DNA from: Methanothrix sp.
GTDB lineage: Archaea; Halobacteriota; Methanosarcinia; Methanotrichales; Methanotrichaceae
Length of the DNA: 40,630 bases
Assembly (NCBI GenBank): GCA_028688175.1
Contig: JAQTYS010000003.1
Location: 1 to 40,630, forward strand
Reading direction: 5' to 3'
The position numbers and the translations under genes were made by a program. This document shows positions 1-10,168 of the stretch, piece after piece. Numbering within the stretch: the first letter of the stretch is position 1; every line of letters starts with the position of its first letter. The notes below the pieces were generated by a model. It was not told the origin of the DNA and ran no database searches. It saw only the letters and a program-made list of their open reading frames with translations.

Positions 1-801
1 CTAGCAGTCTATACCATCACATGGCGGACGGATTTTATCCGGCACGGGATTTTCATGGAACTTTATGGTCTTCTCGGCTTCGAAGGTTCCTGTGAACATC
101 TCGTGGGCCTTGATATCCTTATAGAATATCTTGTGCCACTTGGCATCGGTGCCCCAGGTACCATTGAAGGAGTTCTTGGTCTCAAGGCCTATGAGATGAG
201 ACGGAACGTAGATGTCATTGCTGGCCGTCATGAGTCTCTCGACTTCTGCGGTATTTCTGCCGGCATCTTTGAGCTTCTTGATCAAGTTCTCTGGGCTGAC
301 ATTCCTCTTAGGCTGGTAAGGTGTTGTCGAGGCAAAGAACGCAGTTTCATCCTTTTCCATCTCGTTTACAGAGAACATCTCCTGGACATCAGCCCCTATG
401 CCGCCGTAGAATGCCTTAGAATGCAGATATTTGCCGCCGGTCAGAGGCGTCTCGCCTGCATAGGTCATCTTGGTGGTCTCGTAGAGGTTAAGGCCAGATT
501 CATTTCCTCCATTTACCGAGGTTACATTCCTCTTCAGCTTCTCAGCATCCTGGGAGTAAGCATGTTCGGAGTCTAGCTCCAGGTCGCCGTCTCCCGCCAT
601 GGTATTGTAGTACTCAAGAGCGATCTTCTTGTCGATTACCGATGTGCTGACATCGATAATTCCTGTTCCGGATACTTTTTGATCTTCACAGAACTGTTCA
701 TACTGCACTGGCGGTACCAGTGGTGGATTAGCTAGCACGATGCTGCAACCTCCCATAAGGGCAATTGCAAGCATGAATGCTACTACTATTACTCCCTTCA
801 T
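1..801 (-). CDS. putative secreted/lipoprotein of unknown function
   Basis: Complete 266-aa ORF with N-terminal hydrophobic segment and lipobox-like LMGGC (MKGVIVVAFMLAIALMGGCS); no recognised domain. Confidence 0.7.
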   Translation of the reverse strand: MKGVIVVAFMLAIALMGGCSIVLANPPLVPPVQYEQFCEDQKVSGTGIIDVSTSVIDKKIALEYYNTMAGDGDLELDSEHAYSQDAEKLKRNVTSVNGGNESGLNLYETTKMTYAGETPLTGGKYLHSKAFYGGIGADVQEMFSVNEMEKDETAFFASTTPYQPKRNVSPENLIKKLKDAGRNTAEVERLMTASNDIYVPSHLIGLETKNSFNGTWGTDAKWHKIFYKDIKAHEMFTGTFEAEKTIKFHENPVPDKIRPPCDGIDC

Positions 802-1048
802 TTTTCTTTTCGCCCCCTTTTTTTTAAGCGATTAATTTAAGCTATTTCGCCAAATAAGCGAGATTTAGCTTTCTACCAATCTCTTACTTTTATATTATAT
901 AAATTTATCCTTCAAAACAACCAAGATTGGTGCGCTCACCTTCCGACACAGGAATAGTTCTCCAGCACTCGAGGGGTGATTAGTATAGGTTAAATGATAT
1001 ACTATGAATAATAAATGCATATCAATAGATCAATCTCTCTAGAAATCA

Positions 1049-3391
1049 ATGCAATCAAATACAACAAGTAGCAATGAATCTCTTATGTCCTCTTTCCTGG
1101 AGCATCCGCGTCTATTGCCGCAAACTGTGGAGAAGCGGCTCTTCCAGTTGGATTTGGCCGCCAACGCTCTCAAGTCTTCCTGTCTTGTTGTAGTGCCCAC
1201 GGGCCTTGGCAAGACCGTCATAGCTCTCATGGTGGTTCTGGCTCGAATGGATATGGGCCGGATTCTTTTTCTGGCTCCTACCAAGCCGCTGGTGGAGCAG
1301 CATGCGGCTTTCTTGCAGCGCGTGCTCAAAGACAAAGATCTGGTCAGCATGATGACCGGAGAGAGAGCGCCGGAAAAAAGGATTGAATCCTGGAGACAGA
1401 GCCAGATCGTAGTCTCCACACCACAGGTGATCGAAAACGACCTTCTCTCTCGAAGGATCGATCTTGAGGACGTCTCCCTGGTGATATTCGACGAGGCGCA
1501 TCGAGCAGTGGGGAATTACGCTTATGTATACATCGCCGATCGCTATCATCGCGAGGCGAAGAATCCTAGGGTACTGGGGATTACCGCCAGTCCTGGCAGC
1601 CAGAGCGAGAAGATCGCCGAGATCTGCAGCAACCTTCATATTGAGACGATCCAGACCCGCACGGAAAATGATCCAGATGTCGCTCCATTTGTTCACGAGC
1701 GGGAGATAGAATGGGTGAAGCTTATAGTTCCCAAAGAGCTTCTGCAGATCCGCACGGCCATAGAGGAGCTGCTCTCTCGCAGAATCGATGATCTGAACCT
1801 ACTGGGCGTCAGTTCCGTCAGAATAGATGCCAAGTCCTCCAAGAAAGAGCTTCTTGGGCTGCAGGCCGCCTTCATGTCCTCGGCCAAGAACAAGGCAAAT
1901 AAATCAACATTTGCGGCCATATCACTCATGGCCGAGATCCTCAAATTGCATCATGCCGTTGAGCTGGCGGAGACGCAGGGACCGGATGCACTGGCCAGAT
2001 ATTTTCAGCGGCTGGATGGGGAAGCCCTCTCGCGAAGCGGTTCCAAAGCATCCCGCAGAATAATGCAAGACCCGAGTTTCAGGCAGGTAGTAGAAACCCT
2101 GCATAACCTGAAAGTGGAGCATCCCAAGCCTGCCGCAGTGCTGAGAATACTGCAAGAGCAGATTGCTGAGAAGCCGCACTCTCGCATCATGGTCTTTACC
2201 AACTATCGAGATACTGCCACCTCTCTCCTGAAGTTCTTGAAAGAGGATAATGCCATTCGAGCTGTGCGATTCGTGGGTCAGTCCAGCCGCGAGAATGATG
2301 AAGGGCTCAGCCAGAAGAAACAGGCAGATATTCTGCAGAAATTTCGGGCCGGTGATTTCAATGTCCTCATTGCTACATCGGTAGGCGAGGAGGGTATCGA
2401 CATTCCTGCTACCGATCTGGTCATCTTTTATGAGCCGGTTCCGTCCGAGATTCGCAGCATTCAGCGCAAGGGCAGGACCGGCAGGGCAAGGGCCGGCAGA
2501 GTAGTAGTATTAATGGCCAAGGGCACGCGCGATGAGGCTTATTACTGGATATCGGATCGCAAAGAAAAGACCATGAACCGGCAGATACGCGATCTGAGCG
2601 GTCCCGGCCAGGAATCGATTTTAAAGGAGAAAGATCCCAAAGAGCCCTTCCCCCGGCAGCTCCAGATAACTGAGGCGGTGGCCGGGCATACGGAGGCAGA
2701 CGAAAAGGATCTGCAAATTGAGATAGGAGAAGATGAGGAGAGCCCTGGAAAAATACTCGCCAAAGTCTTTGTGGACTTCCGGGAGAGAGAGATGGCAAAG
2801 CTTCTGGAGGCCCAGGGCATCGAGGTCACCGTCAAGAATCTGGATGTGGGAGACTATGTTATCAGTGATAAGGTGGCCATCGAACGCAAAACTGCCCAGG
2901 ATTTTGTATCCTCGATTATCGATCCACAAAGAAATTTATTTCGCCAGATGGCGGATCTGGCCAGGACTTATGATCGGCCTGTCTTGATTTTAGAGGGCAG
3001 GGATCTTTACACTTCGCAGATGAATGTCGCATCTATCCGCGGAGCTATGATCTCTGTGGCGGTGGACTACGGGGTCCCCATTATTCCCACGGAAGACCGG
3101 GATGAAACTGCCTCGGTTATTGCCCTGTTGGCTCGTAGAGAGATGCGAGAGGGTCGTGAGCCAAAGGTGCATGGTCACAAGACTGCCAGGACGCTTAAAG
3201 AGCAGCAGGAGTATTTGGTATCGGCCATTTCCAGTGTTGGGCCTACGGTCGCCAGGAATCTGCTCAAGCACTTCGGGTCTGTTGAGAAGATCATGACCGC
3301 TTCATCTGAGCAGCTACAAGAGGTAGAACTGGTGGGTCCGAAGATTGCCCAGCGCATTCGCGAGCTGGTAGGCGGGGAGTATAAAGGGTGA
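1049..3391 (+). CDS. hef: Hef-type helicase/nuclease (FANCM/XPF-like)
   Basis: 780 aa; Walker A PTGLGKT, DEAH box (VIFDEAH), helicase C motif (QRKGRTGRA), XPF-type nuclease motif (VAIERKTAQDF), C-terminal HhH (VGPTVARNLLKHFGSVEKI). Confidence 0.95.
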   Translation: MQSNTTSSNESLMSSFLEHPRLLPQTVEKRLFQLDLAANALKSSCLVVVPTGLGKTVIALMVVLARMDMGRILFLAPTKPLVEQHAAFLQRVLKDKDLVSMMTGERAPEKRIESWRQSQIVVSTPQVIENDLLSRRIDLEDVSLVIFDEAHRAVGNYAYVYIADRYHREAKNPRVLGITASPGSQSEKIAEICSNLHIETIQTRTENDPDVAPFVHEREIEWVKLIVPKELLQIRTAIEELLSRRIDDLNLLGVSSVRIDAKSSKKELLGLQAAFMSSAKNKANKSTFAAISLMAEILKLHHAVELAETQGPDALARYFQRLDGEALSRSGSKASRRIMQDPSFRQVVETLHNLKVEHPKPAAVLRILQEQIAEKPHSRIMVFTNYRDTATSLLKFLKEDNAIRAVRFVGQSSRENDEGLSQKKQADILQKFRAGDFNVLIATSVGEEGIDIPATDLVIFYEPVPSEIRSIQRKGRTGRARAGRVVVLMAKGTRDEAYYWISDRKEKTMNRQIRDLSGPGQESILKEKDPKEPFPRQLQITEAVAGHTEADEKDLQIEIGEDEESPGKILAKVFVDFREREMAKLLEAQGIEVTVKNLDVGDYVISDKVAIERKTAQDFVSSIIDPQRNLFRQMADLARTYDRPVLILEGRDLYTSQMNVASIRGAMISVAVDYGVPIIPTEDRDETASVIALLARREMREGREPKVHGHKTARTLKEQQEYLVSAISSVGPTVARNLLKHFGSVEKIMTASSEQLQEVELVGPKIAQRIRELVGGEYKG

Positions 3392-3673
3392 CTTCCTCCC
3401 CTGCCCCTGAAGATCCTGATGGAACCGATCTTGGATAGAGTCAGTTTTGAACCATCGAGCTTGAATCCAACTTGCGGATAGGTGAACGACTTATACCAGC
3501 CTGCGAAGAACATCTTGAAGTTATTTATGGAACCCTAACTAGATATCTATTTCGCTTCAAGTTCAATAGCAGTAGGTACGGCATTCATCCCACCCCCTGA
3601 AGGGGACGGGTCTCTGCCTGCATTTCTATAAAGCGAAAAAAAATTGTGCGTTTAATTATTATGTTAGAACTAT

Positions 3674-3747
3674 AGCGGGGAGTAGATTTGAACTACTGAT
3701 CTACGGGTTATGAGCCCGTCGGGATATCCTGACTACCCTACCCCGCT
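3674..3747 (-). tRNA. tRNA-Met(CAT), probably initiator
   Basis: Reverse complement AGCGGGG-TA-GGGTAGTCAGGATATCCC-G-ACGGGCTCATAACCCGT-...-AGTAGTTCAAATCTACT-CCCCGCT folds as a cloverleaf. Anticodon CAT, A1:U72 pair and GGG/CCC anticodon stem are initiator features. No intron and no encoded CCA. Confidence 0.93.
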
Positions 3748-4028
3748 GCATTTGGGATATACTCAATGACTTTACCTTAGCTTATAAAGCTTGCGTACAA
3801 AATGGCACTGTTCTGGTGAGGCGAAGAGAAAGGACTATGCATATACCTTCCCATAATAGGTTCATCCTATGCTAAAAATCATCACCTTACGCCATGATCT
3901 TGGCGAACGCGCAATTATTCTTTCCGCGCCGTTGGCTGAAGCCTAGCGCTCGGGTTTTCGGGGTATTCTTGGGGCAGGTCGCAAGGAGTCGTTTACTTAA
4001 TGTATCTGAACGTGTTAGTGTCATTCTT

Positions 4029-4661
4029 GTGTTGCTCCTGGGCGCAGATGAAGCTGGAAAAGGTCCCGTCATCGGCTCCATGTTCGTGGCCGGCCTGGTG
4101 ATCGAGGAGGAGAAGCTCTTCGACTTGGCCGGATTTGGAGTCAAGGACTCCAAGCTTCTCACACCGGCCAAAAGAGAGATTCTGGCCAGAAAGATCAATG
4201 GGATTGCCACCGATCAATATATCCTGGAGGTGAAGGCCCAGGTCATCGATGAGCTTCGACTTGTTATGACCATGAACGAGATCATGGTGAGAAGCTTCTC
4301 CACAGTGGTGGCAAAGCTGCAAGCCGACCGGGCGATCCTCGATGCTGCCGATGTGAATGCTCAAAGGTTTGCAGATCGCGTGAAGGCCATGAGTAAGACC
4401 ACCATGGACCTTATGGCCGAGCACAAAGCCGATCAGCGTCACCACATCGTATCAGCGGCTTCCATCCTGGCCAAAGTGCGAAGAGATGCATCAATGCGAG
4501 AGCTGGAAGAGACCATGCACTGCAAGATTGGCAGCGGATATCCCCATGATCAGGATACAATAAATTTCTTGACGCAATGGGTAAAGGAAAACCGGCAGCT
4601 TCCGCCATGCGCCAGGCATAGCTGGGCGACGGCGCAGCGTATAAAAGCTAGTTTTATATAG
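4029..4661 (+). CDS. rnhB: ribonuclease HII
   Basis: Conserved LLGADEAGKGPVIGSMFVAG, KDSKLL, DxxxADVNAQRFAD and AASILAKVRRD motifs. The supplied ORF starts at 3894, but homology begins near an in-frame GTG at 4029. Confidence 0.9.
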   Translation: MLLLGADEAGKGPVIGSMFVAGLVIEEEKLFDLAGFGVKDSKLLTPAKREILARKINGIATDQYILEVKAQVIDELRLVMTMNEIMVRSFSTVVAKLQADRAILDAADVNAQRFADRVKAMSKTTMDLMAEHKADQRHHIVSAASILAKVRRDASMRELEETMHCKIGSGYPHDQDTINFLTQWVKENRQLPPCARHSWATAQRIKASFI

Positions 4662-4700
4662 GCCGCCCGAAACTAAGAAGCGCAAAGAAGAAGGGATCTC

Positions 4701-5846
4701 ATGGATATAGAGGACACATTGCTCATGATTCCAGGGCCTGTCAAGGTCGCGCCTCGCGTTCTGCGCGCCCTGTCTAAGCCCATGATCAGCCACCGAAGCG
4801 GTGACTTCAGTACAATTTACAGCGACTGCTGCGGACTGCTCAAGCAGTTCTTCGAGACCAAGAACGAGATAGTAGTAATGACGGGCAGCGGCACGGTGGG
4901 AATGGATGCTGCGGTTGCCGGCCTCATCGGCCATGATGATAAGATTGTAACCATATCCAACGGCAAGTTCGGCGAGCGGTTCACCGAGATTGGCGAAAGA
5001 TATGGCAAAGCTATTCCCGTGAAGTTCGAATGGGGCACTCCATTCGACCTTGACAGGGTAGCAGCTGCACTGGAGGAAGGTGCTAAGGCCGTGGCCATGG
5101 TTCACAATGAGACCTCCGTGGGCCTCACCAATCCTGCCAAAGAGGTAGGCAAGCTGGCCAAAAAGCATGATGCGGTCTTTATCGTAGACGGCATATCCTC
5201 AATTGGCGGCAATGAGTTTCTAACCGACGAGTGGGGCATAGACATTGCTATCACCGGCTCGCAGAAGGCTCTGGCCGTGCCTCCGGGCTTGGCCGTGGTT
5301 TCCACCTCCCCGAGGGCAGAGGAGCGTCTCTTGCCCAAGAGCCGCAGCTACTACTCCGATCTGAAGGCCCATCTGAAGAGCGTGCGAAAGAGCCAGCCTC
5401 AAACGCCCTTTACGCCGGCGGTGTCGCTCTTCTTCGCCATGCAAGAGTCCCTGCACATGGCTGCCGAGGAGGGCTTTGCCGCTCGCCGGGCAAAAACGGC
5501 CAAGCAGGCAGAGTCGGTTCGCTTCGCAGCTAAGGCGCTGGGCATCGAGCTGTACCCAAAGGTCAATGAGCACACCCACTACTCCAATACCGTCACCGCC
5601 ATGAAGATGCCGGCAGGCGTCACAGACGACAAGCTGCGCGGCGGCATGAAGAAGCGGGGCGTAATCGTATCCGGCGGGCAGGACGCCGTCAAGGGCAAGA
5701 TCTTTCGCATCGGCACCATGGGCATGTGCTCCTCCGGCGACATTTTGCGAACCATCCAGACTTTGGAGTTGATCCTGGCCAAAGAGGGCAAGATCGCCTC
5801 ATGCGGCGCTGGAGTAGAAGCGGCGGCCAAGGTGCTGGAAAGCTGA
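4701..5846 (+). CDS. class V PLP-dependent aminotransferase (alanine-glyoxylate/serine-pyruvate aminotransferase family)
   Basis: MIPGPVKVAPRVLRALSKPMISHRSGDF; TGSGTVGMDAAV; VDGISSIGG; TGSQKALAVPPGLA (PLP lysine). Confidence 0.9.
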   Translation: MDIEDTLLMIPGPVKVAPRVLRALSKPMISHRSGDFSTIYSDCCGLLKQFFETKNEIVVMTGSGTVGMDAAVAGLIGHDDKIVTISNGKFGERFTEIGERYGKAIPVKFEWGTPFDLDRVAAALEEGAKAVAMVHNETSVGLTNPAKEVGKLAKKHDAVFIVDGISSIGGNEFLTDEWGIDIAITGSQKALAVPPGLAVVSTSPRAEERLLPKSRSYYSDLKAHLKSVRKSQPQTPFTPAVSLFFAMQESLHMAAEEGFAARRAKTAKQAESVRFAAKALGIELYPKVNEHTHYSNTVTAMKMPAGVTDDKLRGGMKKRGVIVSGGQDAVKGKIFRIGTMGMCSSGDILRTIQTLELILAKEGKIASCGAGVEAAAKVLES

Positions 5847-5977
5847 TAAACCGATAAATTCCATTCAATTCATTTTTCTTTTTTGGCCAAAGAACTGGGC
5901 GTTTCCCACAAGAGATTAACAATTTAATAAATTGCAGATATACGCATTTAAAATAACGATCTCTAGAGCCAAAAAGG

Positions 5978-5986
5978 CTTTATAAG
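5978..5986 (+). promoter_or_regulatory. candidate archaeal TATA box for the downstream four-gene operon
   Basis: TTTATAAG preceded by purine-rich AAAAAGGC (BRE-like), about 55 nt upstream of the TTG start at 6038. Confidence 0.4.
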
Positions 5987-6037
5987 TAGGTATGCATGCG
6001 ATAGTATATATTCTGGATTTCATGGGGGTCAAAACAG

Positions 6038-9000
6038 TTGAAGAGATCAAAGGCAGAAATGTGCATTATAGCATCAAATGCATCAAATAATGTAAAAATA
6101 GGAAGATCCAATCACATACAATTACTATTAATTGTCAGCATAATTTCTGCTTTATCCCTTGTGACGCCCTGTACAGCCCAGAGCGGCTATGAAATCAGAA
6201 ATGCTGCGGTCACTCCGGAATATGGCTATGAGGATTTCACCTACACAGCTCAGATATGGATGAGCGAAGAGGCAGCAAGACAAGTAGGTTTGATTGCGGT
6301 CACAAAGTTCAGCATGAAATTGAATATCTACGACCAAAGCCAGTTGGTTTTCTCAGAGTCATCTCCCAGTCAAACGGGCATGAGCCAGACCTCATTTTCC
6401 TTCGGGCCCTACAGCTTCAAGGATCGGTTTGCCATTGCCAGAACCAGCAATGCCACCTTTGAATTCATCTTTTATGCAGGTGGTCAGCAGGTCGCCAAGA
6501 CGGCCAGAATAAAAGGCCCCATCGTCCAGCCGCCCACATTAACCGGCACTCCCAGCTTTGAGAAGAAGCCCTATTTCTTCCAGGGAATTTCCGTCTCTGC
6601 GGGATTCAAAGACCTGGAAGGGCTAAATCCCAAGCCCACATGTCATCTGGAGATCACGGGCCCCTTGGGTACGGCAGATTCGAGAAGCTGGACCACCGCC
6701 GATGTTTCTTGCCAGTCCTCGGGAAAGAGCACATACTCCTGCAGCGTCGCTGAGGACCTATCCAGTTACAGGACTGGAGGAGAATTCACTTTCAATCTGG
6801 TCTACAACAATCTCAAAGTCGACCCCTTAATCTACGGACCCTATAACATTTCTCTCCAGCCTTATAATCCCGCTCTGGAAAAAGTTACCATTCCTAGGCT
6901 GCTGGATTATACCAACTTCACCATTCAGGCTTACGTCAAAGACGCCGGGGCCAAGATGATAGGCGGCATCCCGGACGCAAGTGTGGCCAAGCTGATAATC
7001 AGCCATCCCCAAAAAGGAGAGATGGCTTATGAGTCATCTGAGCCGAAGATGCAGGGTAGCAGCCTGGTCTACGAATGGACCAATGATAATGTTCCGCCCC
7101 TCTTCAACCGCAGCGATGTGCAGCTGGCAAAGAATGCACCCTTCCAGGCCAAAGTGGTGTATAGGAACGAAAACTGGGATTATCAGGCCGAGAAGGCCAA
7201 TATCAGCTTCAGGGTAGTTGAAGAGATTCCCAAACTGGACATCCAATATCCTACAACCGTTTACGTGCGGGCCGGCGAGAGCACCACTCAGGATATAATT
7301 GCCACAGTTACCTTCTCCAAGGGCTCTGGAGACATGAATTTCATGCTGTCAGGCCCGGATCAGGACCTGAATTTAACGGAAAAGGGAATGTCTCTGGGAG
7401 GAAACCGTTATCAATACAAGTGGCAGGTCGCCTTCGATGACCGTCATATCAATAACAACTACACACTTGCATTATCCTTTGTACACCCTATGCTCGAAGG
7501 CGGAAGGTATGCCTTTGAGGACAAAACCATTAGAGTCTCACCGCTTTCAGTGAAGTTTACCCAGGCAGAGGTATCCCCAACCACAGGTCTATGGAACGAT
7601 AGCTACACATATTCTCTGAAGATCGATACCACTATCGTGCCTCTCGAGGTCCGCCTGCAGACCTATGATCCCTGTAGCAGCGAGTGGACGGATAAGGGCG
7701 CCCAGAAGGCAACCATTCAGTCATCCTGGCTGAACTGGACACTTCAGCCCTTCAGCTACGAATGCACAGAGATGCAACAGCTGGGTGCTAAGTTCCGTTT
7801 CAAGGCCAGCTTTGCCGGGAAAGATTATTTATCAAAGCCCTACCAGGGCCCGAACTTCAAAGGAGGCAATCCCGTCCTCATCTCGCTGGACAGCGACCCG
7901 GTGGTCTATGTCTCAGAGGGCAGTGATTCTTTCAGCAGCATTGCGGCTGTTGTGGAATACGGGGCAGGCCAGGGCCAGGCCGTCCTCCGCCTGCCGGAAA
8001 AGAGCATCGATGAAGCCAGCAAGGGCATAGCTGTGGGTGGCAACCGATACAGGTACGAATGGAGCCTGCCCTTCGATGAGGCTGATGTCGGCAAGAGCTT
8101 CAACTACACTATCACCTATAAGCATCCCAGCCTCGATGCCGATTTGCAACTCGCAGAAGAGACGATTGCCGTCAGATCGCTATCAATTGAATTTGGGAAA
8201 GCCAGCGTATCTCCAACAAGAGGCAAGTGGAATGATACATTTGTCTATTCTGTGACCGTAAGCTCCAGCATGGATGCAGCCGTCAAGCTGGAGGTTTTCA
8301 ACCCCTGCACTCATACCTGGGTTCAGAGAGCAACCGGCAGGGTCAAAGCTGGCGAAAGCGTGCTTGATATGCGAGCGCAGCCGCTCAGAGCCAAGTGCGC
8401 TGATTCTGAGAGTAAGGCAGCTAGTTTCCGCTATACAGCCAGCTATGCCGGCCAGACATCTGAGTCTGAAGTCAATTTTGGCCCGACCATCAACGGAGGC
8501 CAGCCCAAGCTGATATCATTTGAGATCGATGAGCCTGTGTTGTATGTGACAAAAGACAACCCTGCTTACCAGTCGGTCAAGGCTGTAGTGGATTTCCCGG
8601 GAGAAAAGGATGCGATGCAGCTTACCATAACGGGCCTGAACAAGGCTCCAATTACGGGGGAGATGAATAGCGTCTACTTGGGTGCAACTCAGTATTTATA
8701 TACCTGGACTAAGGAGTTCGGGCTCGCTGATGTCGGCAACTACACAATCAGCATTAAAAACACCAATCCAAGCGCCGCCGGCGGCATGGTTGCATCCGCA
8801 GGGACTATGATGGTAGCCGACCAAGTAGCCAGCTCCGAATTGGAGCCGAAGGCCATAGGAGATGTAAAATTCCTGCCCGTTCTGTTCGTCTCTTCTGAGA
8901 AGGGAGCCAGCCAGACGTTCAGTGCTGAGGTCTACTCTCCGGGTGGCAAGGGAACTATGACCCTGGATCTTACCGGTGTGGATAAAAACAAAGAGTTAGA

Positions 9001-10168
9001 CATGGCGGTCACCGATCTCGGTGCCAACCGGTATAGATATGATTACACGGAAGAATTTGATGCCACCAATGCCGGCAACAACTACCTGTTCTCCCTTGAT
9101 TATCAATTACAGGGCAGGAGCTATTCCCTGTTTGATGATCACATCATGCAAGTGGCGCTGGAAGGAACGGAGCCTGAACCTATATGGGAGCCCAAGCTAA
9201 TCTTAGAGTATGACACAACACTCTATGTGCCGGCTGGAGGAAAATCAGACCAGCTCATCCATGCCACCATAAATTACACGGAGAGTGGAGGCATCCTCAA
9301 GTTGAATCTGACCGGCCCCTCCAAGAATTTCGGCGAGGACCTGAGCGACAGGGCCATTGGAGATAATAAATATCTTTACGAGTCTGTTATACCCTTTGAG
9401 GATAAAGATATAGGAAACAGCTTCACCATATCTCTGGCCTTCAATCACTCCGGATTAGGAGACTACCGGTTTGCCGACCATTATATGAGGGTTCTTAAGA
9501 AGGCCCCTATAAGCTCAGGCACAGGCGGAACCGGAAAAGATGCTAAGACTGGTGGAGTCTTTGACGAGAGCACAGTGACGGTAATCGGCAATGTGACGCC
9601 GGCAATAGGCGTCATCCAGGCCTGGGATGAGAAAGACCCGCTTCATGCATTAACCTATACCCTGAGGATTCAGAACTGGAGTTCAGAACAGATTCCATGG
9701 GTTGAACTGTCTGTAAGGCCGAATGGAACCGATCAGCCCTGGATGATCGTGGGAGGCAAGAAGAGATTCAATCCCGCCACAGGAAGCGTTAGCTGGACTC
9801 TTAAGCCCTTCTGGGAGACGCCTTTCCTGGGCCCGGCCCAGTATAGGTTCTTGATTGACGGGGCTGAGACCCAGACATTTGAGGGACCGGAGATCATGGC
9901 CGTGATATCCAATGCTAAAGACAGCCTAAACGGAAAAGTTCATGACTTCTGGGCAACGGTCAATTCCTCTGAGAACCTGACAGTATGCCTGGTGGGTGGA
10001 GACAATGCAATTCCCGAACTGATCAAGACCTGGACTACCAAGGGCCAGTGCCAGGATTACCGCTTCAGCCTGGGCGAGCAGACGTTTAAATGGGAAATTC
10101 CAGAGGCACAAACGTCGCCATACTACGATTTTGATATTCAGAGAAAGACAGGGGAGCTGGTGCAATGA
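6038..10168 (+). CDS. large secreted surface protein with tandem Ig-like repeats
   Basis: 1376 aa; signal peptide (LLLIVSIISALSLVTPCTAQS). At least five repeats of 'VxYV...ATVxF..G.G.M.L.L.G......LGGNRYxYxW...FD..DxGN.YTxSxxHP', and a second repeat type 'VSPTxGxWNDxYxYSxx...NPC...'. TTG start; ATG alternative at 6059. Confidence 0.85.
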   Translation: MKRSKAEMCIIASNASNNVKIGRSNHIQLLLIVSIISALSLVTPCTAQSGYEIRNAAVTPEYGYEDFTYTAQIWMSEEAARQVGLIAVTKFSMKLNIYDQSQLVFSESSPSQTGMSQTSFSFGPYSFKDRFAIARTSNATFEFIFYAGGQQVAKTARIKGPIVQPPTLTGTPSFEKKPYFFQGISVSAGFKDLEGLNPKPTCHLEITGPLGTADSRSWTTADVSCQSSGKSTYSCSVAEDLSSYRTGGEFTFNLVYNNLKVDPLIYGPYNISLQPYNPALEKVTIPRLLDYTNFTIQAYVKDAGAKMIGGIPDASVAKLIISHPQKGEMAYESSEPKMQGSSLVYEWTNDNVPPLFNRSDVQLAKNAPFQAKVVYRNENWDYQAEKANISFRVVEEIPKLDIQYPTTVYVRAGESTTQDIIATVTFSKGSGDMNFMLSGPDQDLNLTEKGMSLGGNRYQYKWQVAFDDRHINNNYTLALSFVHPMLEGGRYAFEDKTIRVSPLSVKFTQAEVSPTTGLWNDSYTYSLKIDTTIVPLEVRLQTYDPCSSEWTDKGAQKATIQSSWLNWTLQPFSYECTEMQQLGAKFRFKASFAGKDYLSKPYQGPNFKGGNPVLISLDSDPVVYVSEGSDSFSSIAAVVEYGAGQGQAVLRLPEKSIDEASKGIAVGGNRYRYEWSLPFDEADVGKSFNYTITYKHPSLDADLQLAEETIAVRSLSIEFGKASVSPTRGKWNDTFVYSVTVSSSMDAAVKLEVFNPCTHTWVQRATGRVKAGESVLDMRAQPLRAKCADSESKAASFRYTASYAGQTSESEVNFGPTINGGQPKLISFEIDEPVLYVTKDNPAYQSVKAVVDFPGEKDAMQLTITGLNKAPITGEMNSVYLGATQYLYTWTKEFGLADVGNYTISIKNTNPSAAGGMVASAGTMMVADQVASSELEPKAIGDVKFLPVLFVSSEKGASQTFSAEVYSPGGKGTMTLDLTGVDKNKELDMAVTDLGANRYRYDYTEEFDATNAGNNYLFSLDYQLQGRSYSLFDDHIMQVALEGTEPEPIWEPKLILEYDTTLYVPAGGKSDQLIHATINYTESGGILKLNLTGPSKNFGEDLSDRAIGDNKYLYESVIPFEDKDIGNSFTISLAFNHSGLGDYRFADHYMRVLKKAPISSGTGGTGKDAKTGGVFDESTVTVIGNVTPAIGVIQAWDEKDPLHALTYTLRIQNWSSEQIPWVELSVRPNGTDQPWMIVGGKKRFNPATGSVSWTLKPFWETPFLGPAQYRFLIDGAETQTFEGPEIMAVISNAKDSLNGKVHDFWATVNSSENLTVCLVGGDNAIPELIKTWTTKGQCQDYRFSLGEQTFKWEIPEAQTSPYYDFDIQRKTGELVQ

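Noticed and set aside
4491-5168. 225-aa minus-strand ORF
   Set aside because: Overlaps rnhB and the aminotransferase on the opposite strand; composition-driven open frame.
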